Both the position numbers and the translations under genes were made by a program. Shown here in pieces: positions 45,888 to 58,689 of a stretch of 64,000 nt of DNA. Under the pieces are notes generated by a model. It was not told the origin of the DNA. It saw only the letters and a program-made list of their open reading frames with translations, and made no database searches. Origin of the DNA: Ectocarpus siliculosus (Eukaryota > Sar > Phaeophyceae > Ectocarpales > Ectocarpaceae); contig FN648527.1 in the NCBI GenBank assembly GCA_000310025.1, positions 113,282 through 177,281 of the forward strand, read 5' to 3'. Within the stretch, counting starts at the first letter, position 1. The number at the start of each line of letters is the position of its first letter.

Positions 45888-48800
45888 CTACACAGCAGTA
45901 GTTGGAACTACCTCGACGTCCCCGGTACGATACTGTTCGACGTGCCCTTCATCCACAAATTCCTCCACCTCAGCCAAAACCAGGATCATGAGTTCTCCCG
46001 ACCACTGCAGTTTGTACTGATGGCGACGTGACTTTATATCTGTTTGGCATGCAATGACGATTGCACGAAGCTTCTTTCCGTGCTTCCAAATCGGTCTACC
46101 GTTACTATTTCGCGGGCCCTTGAACAACTGCTCAATAACTGTACCATTTACAAACATTCTGGGCTCAACGGGGGCCCGGGTTTCGTCTTCGACCGACAGC
46201 GGCACGGGCTGGAAGGACTCAAACGCCGCAAGAGGGTTCCTTGAAAGAAGGACAACTGTAGACCGCGCATTCTCAACGACGCCTTCCCGCAACACAAACG
46301 TTTCACTGGACAAGGAACTCTGGGAACACTGCGGGTGCTCCATATACCCAAGGACCCCTTGGCCTAATCCAGCAATGCACGCGAGAGGAACCGCCCGAAA
46401 CTTGACCCCTGAAATACTCCTCGGAACCAAATATTCCACTTCTTTACCTCGCACAATCGCCTGAGGCAGGTCTACAACCCACACGATAGTGTCCCCATGA
46501 TCGAACATGCCGTCTACTGCTACTCTCGGCGTCCAAGGACATGCAGCCTTGCGAGCTACGACAACTGGCACGATATCTTGGCCATCGTGCTCCGAAGTGT
46601 CGACACGTAGCAAAGCAATGGATCCGAATGGCAGCTGGCTGGGCATCCATCCAGACAGTTCTTCCAGGTCGTCCTCCTTCGCGCTGACAATGTCCGTGTT
46701 TCGGTTTGCTCGGCGGGAAAACTCTTGTGGGCCCGACATGATGCCCTTTCGAATGAGCGGGCAGTTTTCCGGCTTACTGTCACGGCACACCGCACAGCTG
46801 AAAGAAAATATGGAGATTATGATACACGGGAGAGGAACGATTGGGTAAGATTTAGTACTTGCATGTGTGTTGTCAACCAAAACCTATCCACCGATCCATA
46901 CCAAAATGTGAACAAACAACGTAGAAAATCTTATGACATATTGGATATGAACTCGTGATGCACTCACTAGCAAGAAAACTGGTTGGTCAAGAGAACGCCA
47001 GGCGTATCGGTGGCCGCAGTCATGCTGATAGTCTGACATCCGGAAACCTCGATTTCCTTTGCTGACGAGCGGGCGGCTTTCCGTACGTCAGATGACACAT
47101 CCGAGGCACCGATGAAGATGTAGCGTCGCCCCATCATCGTGTTGGGGTTCTTGGTCAATAGGAAGGTCGTCTCCTGCGTTTGGTCTGAATCCTCGCCGAT
47201 CCACGTCTATCAACGGCACCGGGAGCACGCAAGCGGGGGGCGGTGCACGTAAACATGTAGCTGAGTAATGATAACGAACCAATAACTCCGGAGGACGGTC
47301 GTAGGGTAGGTTGTGTACTGGGTTACTCACATCAGTAAGACCGCGATGGCATTACTCACACGACGAGCAACACCACGACTGCTGTATATACAAGAATAGA
47401 GATGTACACCGACGACACAAACGATCGACATTCTCCATGTGGTCGTGTCGAATACATGTATGCAGTGGGGGCGATTGTTGATAAATTATTTCGTGAACAT
47501 GTCATTTACTTACAAGTACTCTGGGTTGTCTCTAAGTTGATGAGGTCTAAACTGGCGAAGACCCGACGCAAAAACAGTTGACGAGCCCCGAGGCCACGAA
47601 ACCAATCTCTGCTTACTCACATGAACAACACCGAGGCCATAACGGCAAAAATCTTGGTCTAGACTATTAGTCACCTTTGTGACGAGCAGCTGCTCCGTTC
47701 CTCCTTCCCTCCCGTTGCGGTCTTTCCAGAATGCCTCGGTCTCCTCGCCATTGGCGAACCGAAGAAAGAAGTTTAGCGCCTTCTCCAGTTTCTCGCACAA
47801 GTCTCTCGAGCTGGCCACTCGCCACATCATGTTGAGTATCATCCGCCGCACGTACTCCTTCGTCATTCCTCCCTCCGCGTCCGATACGTTTTTGCCGTGG
47901 CATGCTCCAAAGTAGTGATGTTCCATGTGCACCCTGATTCCGGTGGGCTCGCCATCCTTGTCGAGCCCCATTATCTGGGCGTCGGCTACCCAGCCGAAGT
48001 GGAACCTGCACTTGAACTGCTTGGCGCAGTTATCGGTCCAGATGGTACAGCGGGTCATGGGTTTCGCTCCAATCTTCCGCAGTAAGGCAGGGATATCTTC
48101 GTTCAGTAACTTCGACATGACGAACTGCACCCAGGCGTTATCTTGAGCCATGTCGTCGCTGAGGATCTGGAAGGAGTATGCCCAGACACGTCCATCAACC
48201 TTGAAGAAAATCGGGCACGGAAAGATCGTGGTAGCCTCACGGTCCCAGTGCTGTGACTGAACTTCGTCTTGCTCTCCGACCTGTAGTCGTTCCTGGAAGT
48301 CTACGATGCACAGAACTTCTCCTTCTTCGATCGTGAGCTTCTTCTCCGTAAATGCTGCCCGCTGTGTTTTGTAACTCCGCCGGTGTTTGCCGAAAGACGC
48401 GCGGTGGTCCTTTAGCTCCGCCATGAACTCATCGACCGTCCCTGTCTTCTCGGCAACCGCCTGCGCCGCACGATGCAAGGGACACAACAACCATCGCCAG
48501 GTTAGTGCGAGACACGGCGGTTCCCCCCAGAATTATGCTTTAATAGATAAACTCCATTGATAATGGGCAACAGACAGCTGTCGCGGAAGGAAGCGATGAT
48601 GTCATGTGGAAGCGGCGCGCCTCTCGCACACAAGCGGCTGCCTCTTTGCCATTGTATATTCTATTTCGTTTCGCTTCAACAAGATCGACGTCGATATGGG
48701 AATGTAAGTTCCAAATAAGACAAGTGTATATTCAAAAGAATAGAGCGGCGACCCTATTGTGGTGCAGATGCCACACCATTCCCTTCGACATACACATAAA

Positions 48801-51451
48801 GCATAACATATGAGGTTTCCGCCACGCATAAAACCACGAATTCCCTGGAAGAGTTGGTTATTAACTTGAAGAACAGCCACGACGACACGGAGAGTCAGAG
48901 ACTACTACCCGTATCCTCTGACCGTAATCTTCGAGTCTTTGATAGATTTTTGGGATTAGCAACTGACACGAGTTTAATGTGAAGAAAAACAACAACAACA
49001 ACAACAATCTTTAGAAAATCTTACTACATAGCATACGTAACTTGTGAAGAAATGGTTATTCACATGAAGAACAAATAACCACCAGGAAGTCATGATGATG
49101 GAGTACACTCGTATTCATCTTTACAAAATCTTACTACATAGCATACGTAACTTGTGAAGAAATGGTTATTCACATGAAGAACAAATAACCACCAGGAAGT
49201 CATGATGATGGAGTACACTCGTATGCATAACTAGGTACTTGTGTGAAGAATGGTTAGAACGGGCCGTATCATCTGAGACCATAATATTTACCATCTTACT
49301 ACAGCATATGCACGCGTGACTAGGCACTTGTATGAAGAAATGGTTTTTCACACATATCAGGACAAATAACCGCCAGGAAGTCACTATGGAGTATCAGACT
49401 TGAACTCGTATCCTCTGACTAATATATTTACCGTACAATGTATGACATGGATATGCAACTAAGTACACTTTGTGAAAAAAAGGTTACTCACGCGAAGAAC
49501 GAACAACCGCCAGGAAGTCGTCACGACATGAAGCATCAGATTTGCAACCGCTCACCCTTCGGGTCCTGCGTTTCGAACCGCCCAGCGGGTCGAAGTCCTC
49601 GTCATCTTCGCCACCCGCCGTTGAATTGGGAGCTCGCCTCCTTTGCAGCGGTGCCGAAGTTGCCTGCCCATTGTCGTCTACAGTAGTGAAGTTCTTCCAC
49701 CGTACTTCCCCCGGCGGCGGCGCCCCGACTTGGGCTGGCCCCGCCGCTGGGTTCAGTTGCCGGTCGGCGTTCCCTTTGTTTTTCGGACAGTCGAAGAAAC
49801 GCTCTTGCTTCTGCTTGCAAAGCAAGCAGTGTCCAGAAACGCAAACCGCCTTGTGGGCATCCTCCAGCGTTCCGTCTTCGGAACAGTACAGTTGCTCCTT
49901 GGGGCACATGAGCATGTCGCTAAAGTCAGCCATGCTGTGGACGGCTTTGCTGGAGCCATACGGAAGGTATTCCGCGCATCCACCATCCTTACACAGTTCA
50001 CACTCGCAGTCACACTTTGATCCCGGGGTTGAGCCTTGATGAAGGGTCGGCCACAGGTCACACAGCCCTTTCGTGACGAGCTTCGCCTTGTAGCAGTGTA
50101 CACAGATGCAGGACCTCAGGGACTGCTCCACCACGTAGAAGGGGATGATCTTGTCAAACGATGGCCGACTGATGCTGGGTACCTCGACCTTTTCCGCAGC
50201 GAACTACAAAAGGAAGGGGCAAGCAATAGGCAATATGCAAGGTACGCAACATTATTAGTGTGAGCTGTCACTAGGAGTGTGGCGTCACGTGTAAGGAGGT
50301 GAGATATAAGATGAAGTGACTCATTCCTGCTGCCATTCGCTATGACACCCCCGCGCCTCGCCGTTACAAGTAGCATATTTTGGTTATCAGAATGATGGAG
50401 CTTATCCAAATTGTCTTGTCAGGCTATTGTACATGCATGCATTCGGGTGCATGTCTCACCGCTTGGTCTAAGTCCTTCATGACTGTCTGATAGAGCTGCA
50501 GCTTCGTCCCCATCAAATAGCGCACAGACTCGGTCTTGCACCGCGCAGGATAGACGCAGACCAACGAGTTGTCCGCTTCTGAGCGCCTGTGGTTTCCAGT
50601 GTCGTAATCGTGCTCCGTCTTCACCAGGCAAGGAGAGGGCTGAGTGTGGAAAATGATTCTCTCGACAATCCAGGCCAAAGCCTTGGGGCAGCTGACCTCC
50701 AGCCGATCCGATCGCAACTTCCTGTCCGATATCCTGTACACGTAGGGGACGATTCACGAAAACAAAGGATTGGTGAACAGGAAGGGGTATGATGGTTTTG
50801 GGTTGTTGTTACATAACAAAGCGCCAGCACATCCGGTGGGGGGGCTTCACATGCAGGCCATAACACCAACACGCTTCTTTCTCTCAGGGAAGAACAAGAG
50901 CAAAGTTGTTTTAGGGATATCTCTATTGTAGGGACACGTACAGGTCGTGAAGGATGCTCGTGGTGTCCGTGGCATCTCGCCGTATCTGGGCCTCGTTGAA
51001 CGCACGATGGCTCAGGCTGCCTCCGACAAACTCGTGAACCTCCTTGTAGGTGGTGTTAGGGCCACAAAGCGCGCCCAGCAGCACCCTCCGAAACTGCCAT
51101 CCCTCGGAGCTCGCAACCGTTTCACTCGATGAGAGTCTTTTCCACAACGCGCGAATGTTGTCCCGGATGGCCTCGTTTCCCCTCTCCTTGTGCTTCCTGC
51201 TGCTGCTGGCCAAGTCCTCCATGAAAGCTGTTAAGTCCTTGTTGGCTAGGAGGGCGTCGACTGTGGCGTCCTCGACGGCGACTGGTTCAAAGTTCTTGTT
51301 TAGTCTCTCAGTCCAGGCAGCACAAGCGTCTTGGAGAGAGTTGACGAAGACGCTTACGTTGTGGTCAAGGACCTTCTTCATTCTCGACCTGGATGCATCC
51401 TGGGGGGTCAGGCGGAGCTTCTTCGCGGCCGACGAATGCCGTGGCGTGGCC
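45888..51451 (-). CDS. RNase H-like transposase of an undercharacterised class, at least six exons
   Basis: Minus-strand exons: A 51451-50942, B 50733-50460, C 50203-49492, D ~48460-47514, E ~47206-46968, F 46797-45888. Junctions A-B, B-C and E-F keep phase exactly; C-D and D-E do not, so a small exon or damage is missing there. The upstream start is not found. Exon C is Cys-rich (CICVHC, CDCECELC, CLLCKQK..FFDC), a likely zinc domain. Exon D carries an RNase H-like core: VLCIVDFQERLQ, QDEVQSQHW, CTIWTDNCAKQFKCRF and CHGKNVSDAEGG (Asp near 48301 and 48034, Asp/Glu near 47881). Uncharacterised animal proteins have D(F)AENY..QDEIQS.HW, SDG..SQFKN and HGK...DG.GG in this order. Exon F (303 codons) is unfamiliar and ends EVVPTTAV. 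I infer a DNA transposase; no TIRs were found. Confidence 0.6.
48845..49440. repeat. Minisatellite copied from an exon/intron border
   Basis: 'gaagaaatggttattcacat' then 'gaagaacaaataaccaccag' then 'gaagtc' recurs near 49045 and 49155 (110-bp period, identical over ~100 bases). It recurs more loosely near 48855, 49239 and 49333. The unit matches 49473-49530, where exon C of the flanking gene meets its intron, including the 3' end of the coding exon. Confidence 0.85.
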
Positions 51452-51683
51452 CTGATGAAATTGACATGGGCAAATGGTTTGGTTAGAGACTATATTTTAG
51501 TGCGAGATGCAGTTCAGCTCCAAGTTTGTCAATAGATTAAATCAAACCATATCGTCGATGCAAACAGAGAAAGATCAACACAGTTTTGAACCAATCGCGT
51601 CTGGGTTATCTGAACAACCTCCATCTGTATGTCATGTTCATGTCCCAATCAACATCGGAAGGGTATATATATTCGAAAAGCGT
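51452..51683. other. Upstream flank of the RNase H-like gene
   Basis: No further exon could be recognised. The AG preceding exon A (51453-51452) implies one lies beyond. Confidence 0.4.
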
Positions 51684-52330
51684 GTCACTCATCTGAATAA
51701 CGTCTCGGGGGTCGGTAACGTCTAGGGGGGGCGGTTTTACTCATGTCAATAACCTCGAGCGTGTCTGTTACACTCATCCGAATATACCCTCCAGCCACAT
51801 GTTCCAAACAACAAACGGTTAGAGGATGTAATATATATACGACGGGTGGGTCACTCATCTGAGTAACGTATATCGGTCGGTTATTCTCATCTGAATAAAT
51901 CTTGAGCGAGTATGTTACTCATCCGAACAACCCCGTGGCAAATGTCCCAAACAAAACGGGTAGTACATATACGACGGGTTGGTCACTCATCTGAAAATCG
52001 TCTACGGGTTCGTTACTCAGCTGAATAACGTCCAGGTTTTTCTGTTACTCCTCGGGGCGATCCCTTCTTCATGGAACATTACCAATTAGTCTGCGGGGTG
52101 GTAATGTACGACGGGTTGGTCTGACATGTAACAAACGTTTACGAGTTCGTTACTCATGTGAATAACCCTGAGGGAGTCTGATACCCATCGATAATACCTC
52201 CTGGTAAATGTCCCAAACAACCCGCGGGTCTATGCGACGGGTTGGTCGAACATCTAAAATACGTCCACGGGTTCGTTACTCATCTGAATAACCTCGCGAG
52301 CGAGTACATGTTCTTCCTCTGTGTGAACAA
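51684..52330 (+). repeat. Degenerate tandem array, about 125-165 bp unit, five copies
   Basis: Units start near 51684, 51851, 51983, 52119 and 52244. They carry 'cgacgggttggtcactcatc', 'tcgttactcatctgaataac' and 'tgtcccaaacaa'. The inverse of 'gttactca' reads TGAGTAAC, like the donor sequences of the neighbouring gene. Confidence 0.8.
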
Positions 52331-55301
52331 CCTCTTGCTTCCATGGCCCAAATAAAAATACGGGGTGGTTAATAAAATGACCTCCAATATACGAGAAGCC
52401 TCGAGGGACCCGAACACAGTGCAAAAACCCCGAACGTGGCATGACTCGTTGTTCGGGTGAAGAACGCCGGATGAAACGTCGAAGGCGCCTTGGATGTACT
52501 GTGCGTCATGATATGTTCGTTCTGCAGGAAAAATCAGAACTATGAAAAATGAAAAAAACCGGCAAATTTTGATTGGAGACTGTCAGTGAGGTGGCTCTTT
52601 CGATACTATACGCAGCTGGAGAACACCGCGACTTAAAAGTTCTCACGCTGGGGTCCTCTGGAATATATCCTTGGATGAAAACAATACAAAATGTACGGGT
52701 TTTTAGTTGAACAACAGATAGCGAGGAACCTGGCAAATAAATGTGTGGACACCTCAATCAAAAAATGCATGAACCAAAAAACGCACTGTGTAGGCGACTT
52801 TTTTACTCTCTAGAGCAGCTGCTGTCTAGATGCACATCCAACATACTCTCCCACGATTGCGTAGTGTAGATGAAGTGGCTAATCCCTGCGAGAGTTGTTC
52901 GTCCGACACCATGACAAGTTGTGCGCGTAACGGGCTAATAGCCGAAATGTGACTCTTTACCCGCACGTGTCATTCTCGTCGACTTTCAATTTGTCGGACG
53001 TAGAGTTTTCGGAACAGAACATATTCCGTCGTTTTTTGGTCTCGTTGTGGTGCAACAGCTTGTTTCGAAATTCACCTGGAATAACAAATCGGGAAAATGG
53101 ATGTGTGAACTGATCGGGCGACCTTGCTGCGTTCACGGCAGGGTGCTGCCGTGCAGCCCAGCAGAACCACCCTGCCTGCTGTGTACACAGCAGTACCGAT
53201 GGATGCAGCCCATACGACCGGATTAGGCATGATATCGTTTCAGCGTCACAAATTGAGGGTCGCTGCGAGTTTATAATTCACGGTCGCACTTGGTCAAAGC
53301 GGAGAGTTCACCGGCATATTGGGATGGCAGACTCCTGGCTACTTGCTATAGACGATATGGTGATGTTCGTCGAGGAAAGGCATCATGCTTGCGAGGAACC
53401 CCACCACTCCACGCGGTTCCGTTGGCAACTATCGTGGTGCATGAACACTACATAAGCTGTACGAATACTCGCAAACAGAACGTGTGTACTCTCCAATCTA
53501 CCGAAGAACGTTTGGTTGGTTTGAGCATCATATGCATATGGGTGTTTGTGCGTTGGGAAAAAAGGCGGCGACTTAACGCCTATTTTTCGGTTCGAACCGT
53601 GCCTTCCCAACCGTGTGAAAGGGAAGGTGCAGAGCGCTGCCGTTCGGTCCTTCGTGAGGCCCGTCTTTTAGCGATGTAGTTCGTCATTGGCAACGCCAGT
53701 TTCGCACGGCAGCAAAGTGAACCACCTAGCGTAGCCAGTCAACGTAATATCGAATGCGAAGAGATAATTTCGTGGAAGCACGAAGAAAAAAGTGGCAGTT
53801 GTGATTTTCGTGTGTGTCACGTGTCATGTTCAAGGTTACGAGGTTGTTGTCACCACGGGCTGCCACTCGATCCGCCGCAACAGGATAAGCGTGCAGGCAA
53901 AAACACCGTTGGGCAGTGCCACCAGATGATGAACGAGAACAACAACAGGGTGGTTTTGATATGACGAGCTCAGTGACTTCTGATAGCCCATTCCAACCAA
54001 TTGGGAGCTTGGGGAGGGCTTATTCGCACCACGACGAGTAGCAGCAGCAGCAGCACCAGCACCAAGAAGCAGCAGCAACCGCAGGGCAACGCCCACCGCA
54101 ATGAAACAGCTGTAAGGTCCACAGCCTTCGCGACTCAATACCAGCTCACCTCCGGTCTGTGTTGGGGCTTATTTCGGAGAGGAGACCAAGCGGTTGGCGA
54201 GCAGAAGCAGTCGAGGGCGCCGGAACCTCAGGAACAGTGCCGGGATCGGTGGCCGCAGCAACCCTGTCGATCTCGCCAACTGAGGCCATGAGTAGCGCGA
54301 GCAGCAGCAGTACCACAGTACGGGGTGAGCACAGAAGACGGAGGCTCCACATCGCGTGCATCCGTGGCGTCGGTGGTGCGCACTATTTGAACAGCAATAG
54401 GTTGGGTGTGTGAAGTTTAAACATTGAGTTTTCACGCATCCCTCTCTACCCTAACCGACCAAAAAATATAGTTTCGGGGTCCCCCCCCCCCCCCCCCCCC
54501 GTTTTGTATAGGAATCCTACAAATATTGCAATGAGTTCCAGGGAGACCGAATGTGTACTCCAAATTGATTCGCTGGTGTATGTAGGCACACTTAGGTAAC
54601 GCCCTGTGAGGAAGCCCGACCCACCGTTAGCACACTCAGCTGTCGGAAAAACAACGGCCTTGTTTACTGTTTCGTATATATTATCGATGAGCAAGGAAGT
54701 TTACGTCACCCATGCCACCCTCGCGTACACCTCTTATCATAAAACCAGCACACAAATACCGACGTTCTTCGTACTTGTAGAGATACCTGGGTTTATTGAC
54801 GTCCACCAACTCAACGTTACGTATTCGCAACAACATGCAAACCAAAAGCGGTGGTATATGTTGGAGGAATTGGGTGCTGTTTGTTCCAGTTGAACATTAT
54901 GCATACCCCGCTGTGCCGTCCGTTCGAAACGCTCGCCTACTCTTGCGAGACGCAAATGTATAATATGGACATAACCGGAATCCGCACCAAGACTTGCGCC
55001 GCCCTAGAAACACCTACCATGGTAGATGGTTGCCGGAAGCTTCGGAAAATTACTACCCGAATCGCAAGGTCGGCGGACTCGTGTCATATGGTCCTTGGCG
55101 TCTCACCGCGTGGGGTCAAAACGGTGCATACAACCCGAGCCAGTGTTTCTTCTTTATCATAGAAGATACTTCCCACAAGCACTTTCACACATGCGCCGCA
55201 AATGATGATACGGGCAACCGACGAGTTTCTACTTGTCGCGTTTATCCGAAAATGAATTATGGAAAAAAGGAAAAACGGTAACGCTCTCGTATACAGACAC
55301 T
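52331..55301. other. No convincing gene; homopolymer and AGC runs
   Basis: Contains an (AGC)n patch at 54040-54085 and a 20-base C-run at 54481-54500. Frames reach ~130 codons (53290-53679 plus) but show no domain. A pair of overlapping frames at 54851-55281 is also without a known motif. Confidence 0.4.
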
Positions 55302-57410
55302 AAAATAGCTCCCTAGTGCGGAGTTTCACCTATTGTTTCCGGAACACGTGGGTTTGGCGTGCCTTGAATGCACAGGCGTCGCTGACAAAAAAAACAGTAA
55401 GGCACTGTATGACTAGGGTGCCCATGACAGTCGTTTGGCTGCCCACCAAACACTCAAAAACCCAGTCCGCACCAAAGGCAAGGGCAGGCTGCGTGGGTGA
55501 TGCGACCCGATTGAAAGCGTCTATCATCGAACAACACCGAAACAAAAAATGCAAAGCGCTTGCGTGTCTTGGCGACGAGCGTGGTGAAGAGCAAACACCG
55601 GTCTCAGACAGCGGGGGTGTCGGCATCGAGGAAGAGGTCAAGGGCTCATCTGGGACTCTGGAAGTTGACCACACAAACTCCGCCCCCACATCAACAGGTG
55701 TGAGCCGTGGGAAGGCAATACTCGATTGGTTCGTGTCAAGCGTGCAGGTTTTCGTGCACCATTTGTACTTGAGTAGGTGGTAGAAGCAGGAAGCACGTTC
55801 GTGCGGGAGATTAGTACCTCCAAAGTGCCAAGTGCTCGAGCTGCATTCCTTATCCTTGATCGACCTGCAGGGCTAACGGTCCGACTATTCAAAAAAAGGC
55901 ATTTCTAGGTGAAAAAATGTGAAAGCCGCTGGTTTGAAACTTTGACCGTCCCCGACCACGTCCAACACGTCTCCGACCACGTCCAACACGTCTTCTACAA
56001 GCTTCAGACAGGGTCGCGGAGCCCGTCGTGTGGCTGATTGCCTTGTTCCGGCTAAACAGAAAAATGCAAAATGTTCCTCAACTGTAACAGCCTTCCTACC
56101 GATTCACTGAAATAGCTCACTAGGCCGGCGGTTCAACTATTTTTGCCGAGGAACACGCTTGCTGCGTGCCTTGAGCATACAGATGCCGCTGAAAAAAAAG
56201 ACAGGCATGCACTGGCAGTGTAGAGCGTCCGCACGAGCGATTTCGGTATGTCAGAAGTACCGAAAAACACGGGGGATTGCTATGCCCATGACCGGGTCGG
56301 TGGGTGTTTCGACCAGATCGAAGGCGTTTATCATCGAACAACACCGAAATAAAAAATGCAAAGCGCTTGCATGTCTTGGCCACGAGCGTGGTGAAGAGCA
56401 AACACCGGTGTCAGACAACGGGGGTGTCGGTATCGACGAAGAGGTCGAGATATTCCCCCGGGTATGAAAATTCCACCACCCAAAGACCGCCCCAAGCGCA
56501 GCACGTGGGAGCCGTGCCAACGCAATGCTCGATTGGTTTCTGTCAAAAATGGAGGGTTTCGAGCACCATTCGTACTTGGGTAGGTGGTAAAAGCGGAGAG
56601 CATGGTGATACGGGAGATTAGTACCTCACAATGGCCAAGTGCTCGAGCTGCATTCCTTATCCTAGCGGGCCCCGTAGGGCTAACGGTCCGACTATTCAAA
56701 AAAAGGCATTTCTCCGTGCAAAATATGTGAAAGCCGCTGGTTTGAAACTTTGACCGTCCCCGACCACGTCCAACACGTCTTCTACAAGCTTCAGACAGGG
56801 TCGCGGAGCCCGTCGTGTGGCTGATTGCCTTGTTCCGGCTAAACAGAAAAATGCAAAATGTTCCTCAACTGTAGCAGCCTTCCTACCGATTCACTGAAAT
56901 AGCTCACTAGGCCGGCGATTCAACTATTTTTGCCGAGGAACACGCTTGCTGCGTGCCTTGAGCATACAGATGCCGCGGAAAAAAAGACAGGCATGCACTG
57001 GCAGTGTAGAGCGTCCGCACGAGCGATTTCGGTATGTCAGAAGTACCGAAAAACACGGGGGATTGCTATGCCCATGACCGGGTCGGTGGGTGTTTCGACC
57101 AGATTGAAGGCGTTTATCATCGAACAACACCGAAATAAAAAATGCAAAGCGCTTGCGTGTCTTGGCCACGAGCGTGGTGAAGAGCAAACACCGGTCTCAG
57201 ACAGCGGGGGTGTCGGTATCGACGAAGAGGTCGAGATATTCCCCCGGGTATGAAAATTCCACCACCCAAAGACCGCCCCAAGCGCAGCAAGTGGGAGCCG
57301 TGCCAACGCAATGCTCGATTGGTTTCTGTCAAAAATGGAGGGTTTCGTGCACCATTCGTACTTGGGTAGGTGGTAAAAGCGGAGAGCATGGTGATACGGG
57401 AGATTAGTGT
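55302..57410 (+). repeat. 0.8-kb tandem array, 2.6 copies
   Basis: Copy 1 55302-56108, copy 2 56109-56895, copy 3 56896-57410 (truncated). Copies 2 and 3 are nearly identical; copy 1 is more diverged. Copy 1 is ~20 bp longer because 'cgaccacgtccaacacgtct' is doubled. Each contains a frame with 'IIEQHRNKKCKALACLG' and 'ERGEEQTPVSD', of 155 residues in copy 1 but cut short in copies 2 and 3; coding status is doubtful. Copy 3 ends abruptly at an interstitial TTAGGG tract. Confidence 0.92.
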
Positions 57411-57412
57411 TT

Positions 57413-57439
57413 GGGTTAGGGTTAGGGTTAGGGTTAGGG
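57413..57439 (+). repeat. Interstitial telomere-type repeat (TTAGGG)4
   Basis: Four TTAGGG units preceded by GGG, at the breakpoint of the third 0.8-kb copy. The sequence beyond is unrelated to the array. Confidence 0.9.
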
Positions 57440-58365
57440 CCCCCTTTTTGTCACGTGTCACAGAAATCAGGGTTGGGGTTTCAAATCAGGATCTCAGATT
57501 GTCCGTCGAAAAAACGCGTTTTGCAACACCAAACGCCCGCCAGACGTCGGGAGAGCATCCAAAATCGCCAAGGCCTGCGCTGTCGATACCATCGTTCGTG
57601 GGTTAGGCATGGCTTACTTGTTCGGAGCCGAGAAGAACGAGCGTTTGCGGGTCGCCTCGCTCTCTTTGTCGCGCGGAGAGAATTGTCGCAAAAAAAAAAA
57701 ACGAGCACGTTGCCAAAAAAAAAAACGAGCGCGAGCCCTTGTTCACGTTTGGAGTTGTCCAGAGAACCTCACCCACTCATCCTTTCTGCTCGATGTCCAG
57801 TACCATCTCGACAAAAACGTACCATTGGCGGCGTCGACTACCCTGGTTGGACTGGGCTGGAGCGCTAAACAGGTACGGCAATGCCAACAAAGAGGCTTCA
57901 AGAGATGCGTTCCTCGACTGCTGTGTTTCACGCACACATCCCGCGTGCGCGGATTGTTCGTTGATACGCCCTGTTCCCACCGCCATCTTCCCACCATCTC
58001 GCACAACATCATGTTACACAGCACCTGCCCCGCATGTCTACCCCCCACATGCATGATTAGCTGTGACGGACATGCCACCCTCGCAGGTGCACGGGCGCGG
58101 GTAGGTGTGCCTTGCGCGGGGCCCATGAAGTTTCTCATTTGGTGAACACACGACGAACGAACTACAGCACGCGGGTGGTTCTTTTTTTGTCACACACACA
58201 CACATCACGGACGGTTTGAAAGTCAGTACCGATGAACCAAACACGATGTACTGCAGTGCTTTATGACCTTGTACTCGGGTAAGTAACTTTCGTGTGTTTC
58301 GTGTGTTGATGGGTCGTTAGTTAGGTTTCTTCTACCAGTCCATCGGTATGCAAGCGTGCAGTAGG
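57440..58365. other. No convincing gene
   Basis: Two A-runs and repeated 'aaaaaaacgagc' near 57690-57730. A 178-codon frame (57609-58145) crosses them and looks accidental. A (CA)n lies near 58190. Confidence 0.4.
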
Positions 58366-58689
58366 TCAACACCGCAAATGTCCTATCGGAAGTGCAAAGC
58401 TGTGTCCAACGAACCCCAACAGCTCAATCAACCCCAACAGCTCAACCTCCGTGAAGTAGAAGCTGTCACCTCCATTGCTTTGAAAACTGTCCGCGCTTTG
58501 GTCGCTCGCTGACGGTGGCGTGTGCTTCCGTTGCTGCTCAACTAGCTGGATGGGTCGTGGATGAGGTGGCTTGATCGTGATTTGGTTGGGGCCGCTTGAA
58601 TTGGCGTTAGATATGTTCGTACATTTCCTTCGAGCCGTACCCAATGTACAGCAGTTTACGAGCGAGATTCGCCAACATCGTTTTCTCAT
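58366..58689 (-). pseudogene. Weak relic with an FTEVELLGLIELL block
   Basis: One minus frame gives SGPNQITIKPPHPRPIQLVE, then 'GGDSFYFTEVELLGLIELLG' and ends soon after in LPIGHLRC. The pattern YT..EL..LL..I...LPIG resembles a DNA-binding-like region common near transposon genes in stramenopiles and fungi. A 21-base direct duplication ('gagctgttggggtt') breaks the block. The identification is tentative. Confidence 0.25.

Noticed and set aside
54481-54500. 20-base C homopolymer as a biological signal
   Set aside because: Most likely a simple homopolymer or sequencing/assembly artefact; nothing around it depends on it.
55316-55783. Conserved gene in the 0.8-kb repeat unit
   Set aside because: The frame is cut short in the other copies and changes look random; no domain.
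57413-57439. A true chromosome end
   Set aside because: Only four TTAGGG units, and unrelated DNA continues for more than 6 kb.
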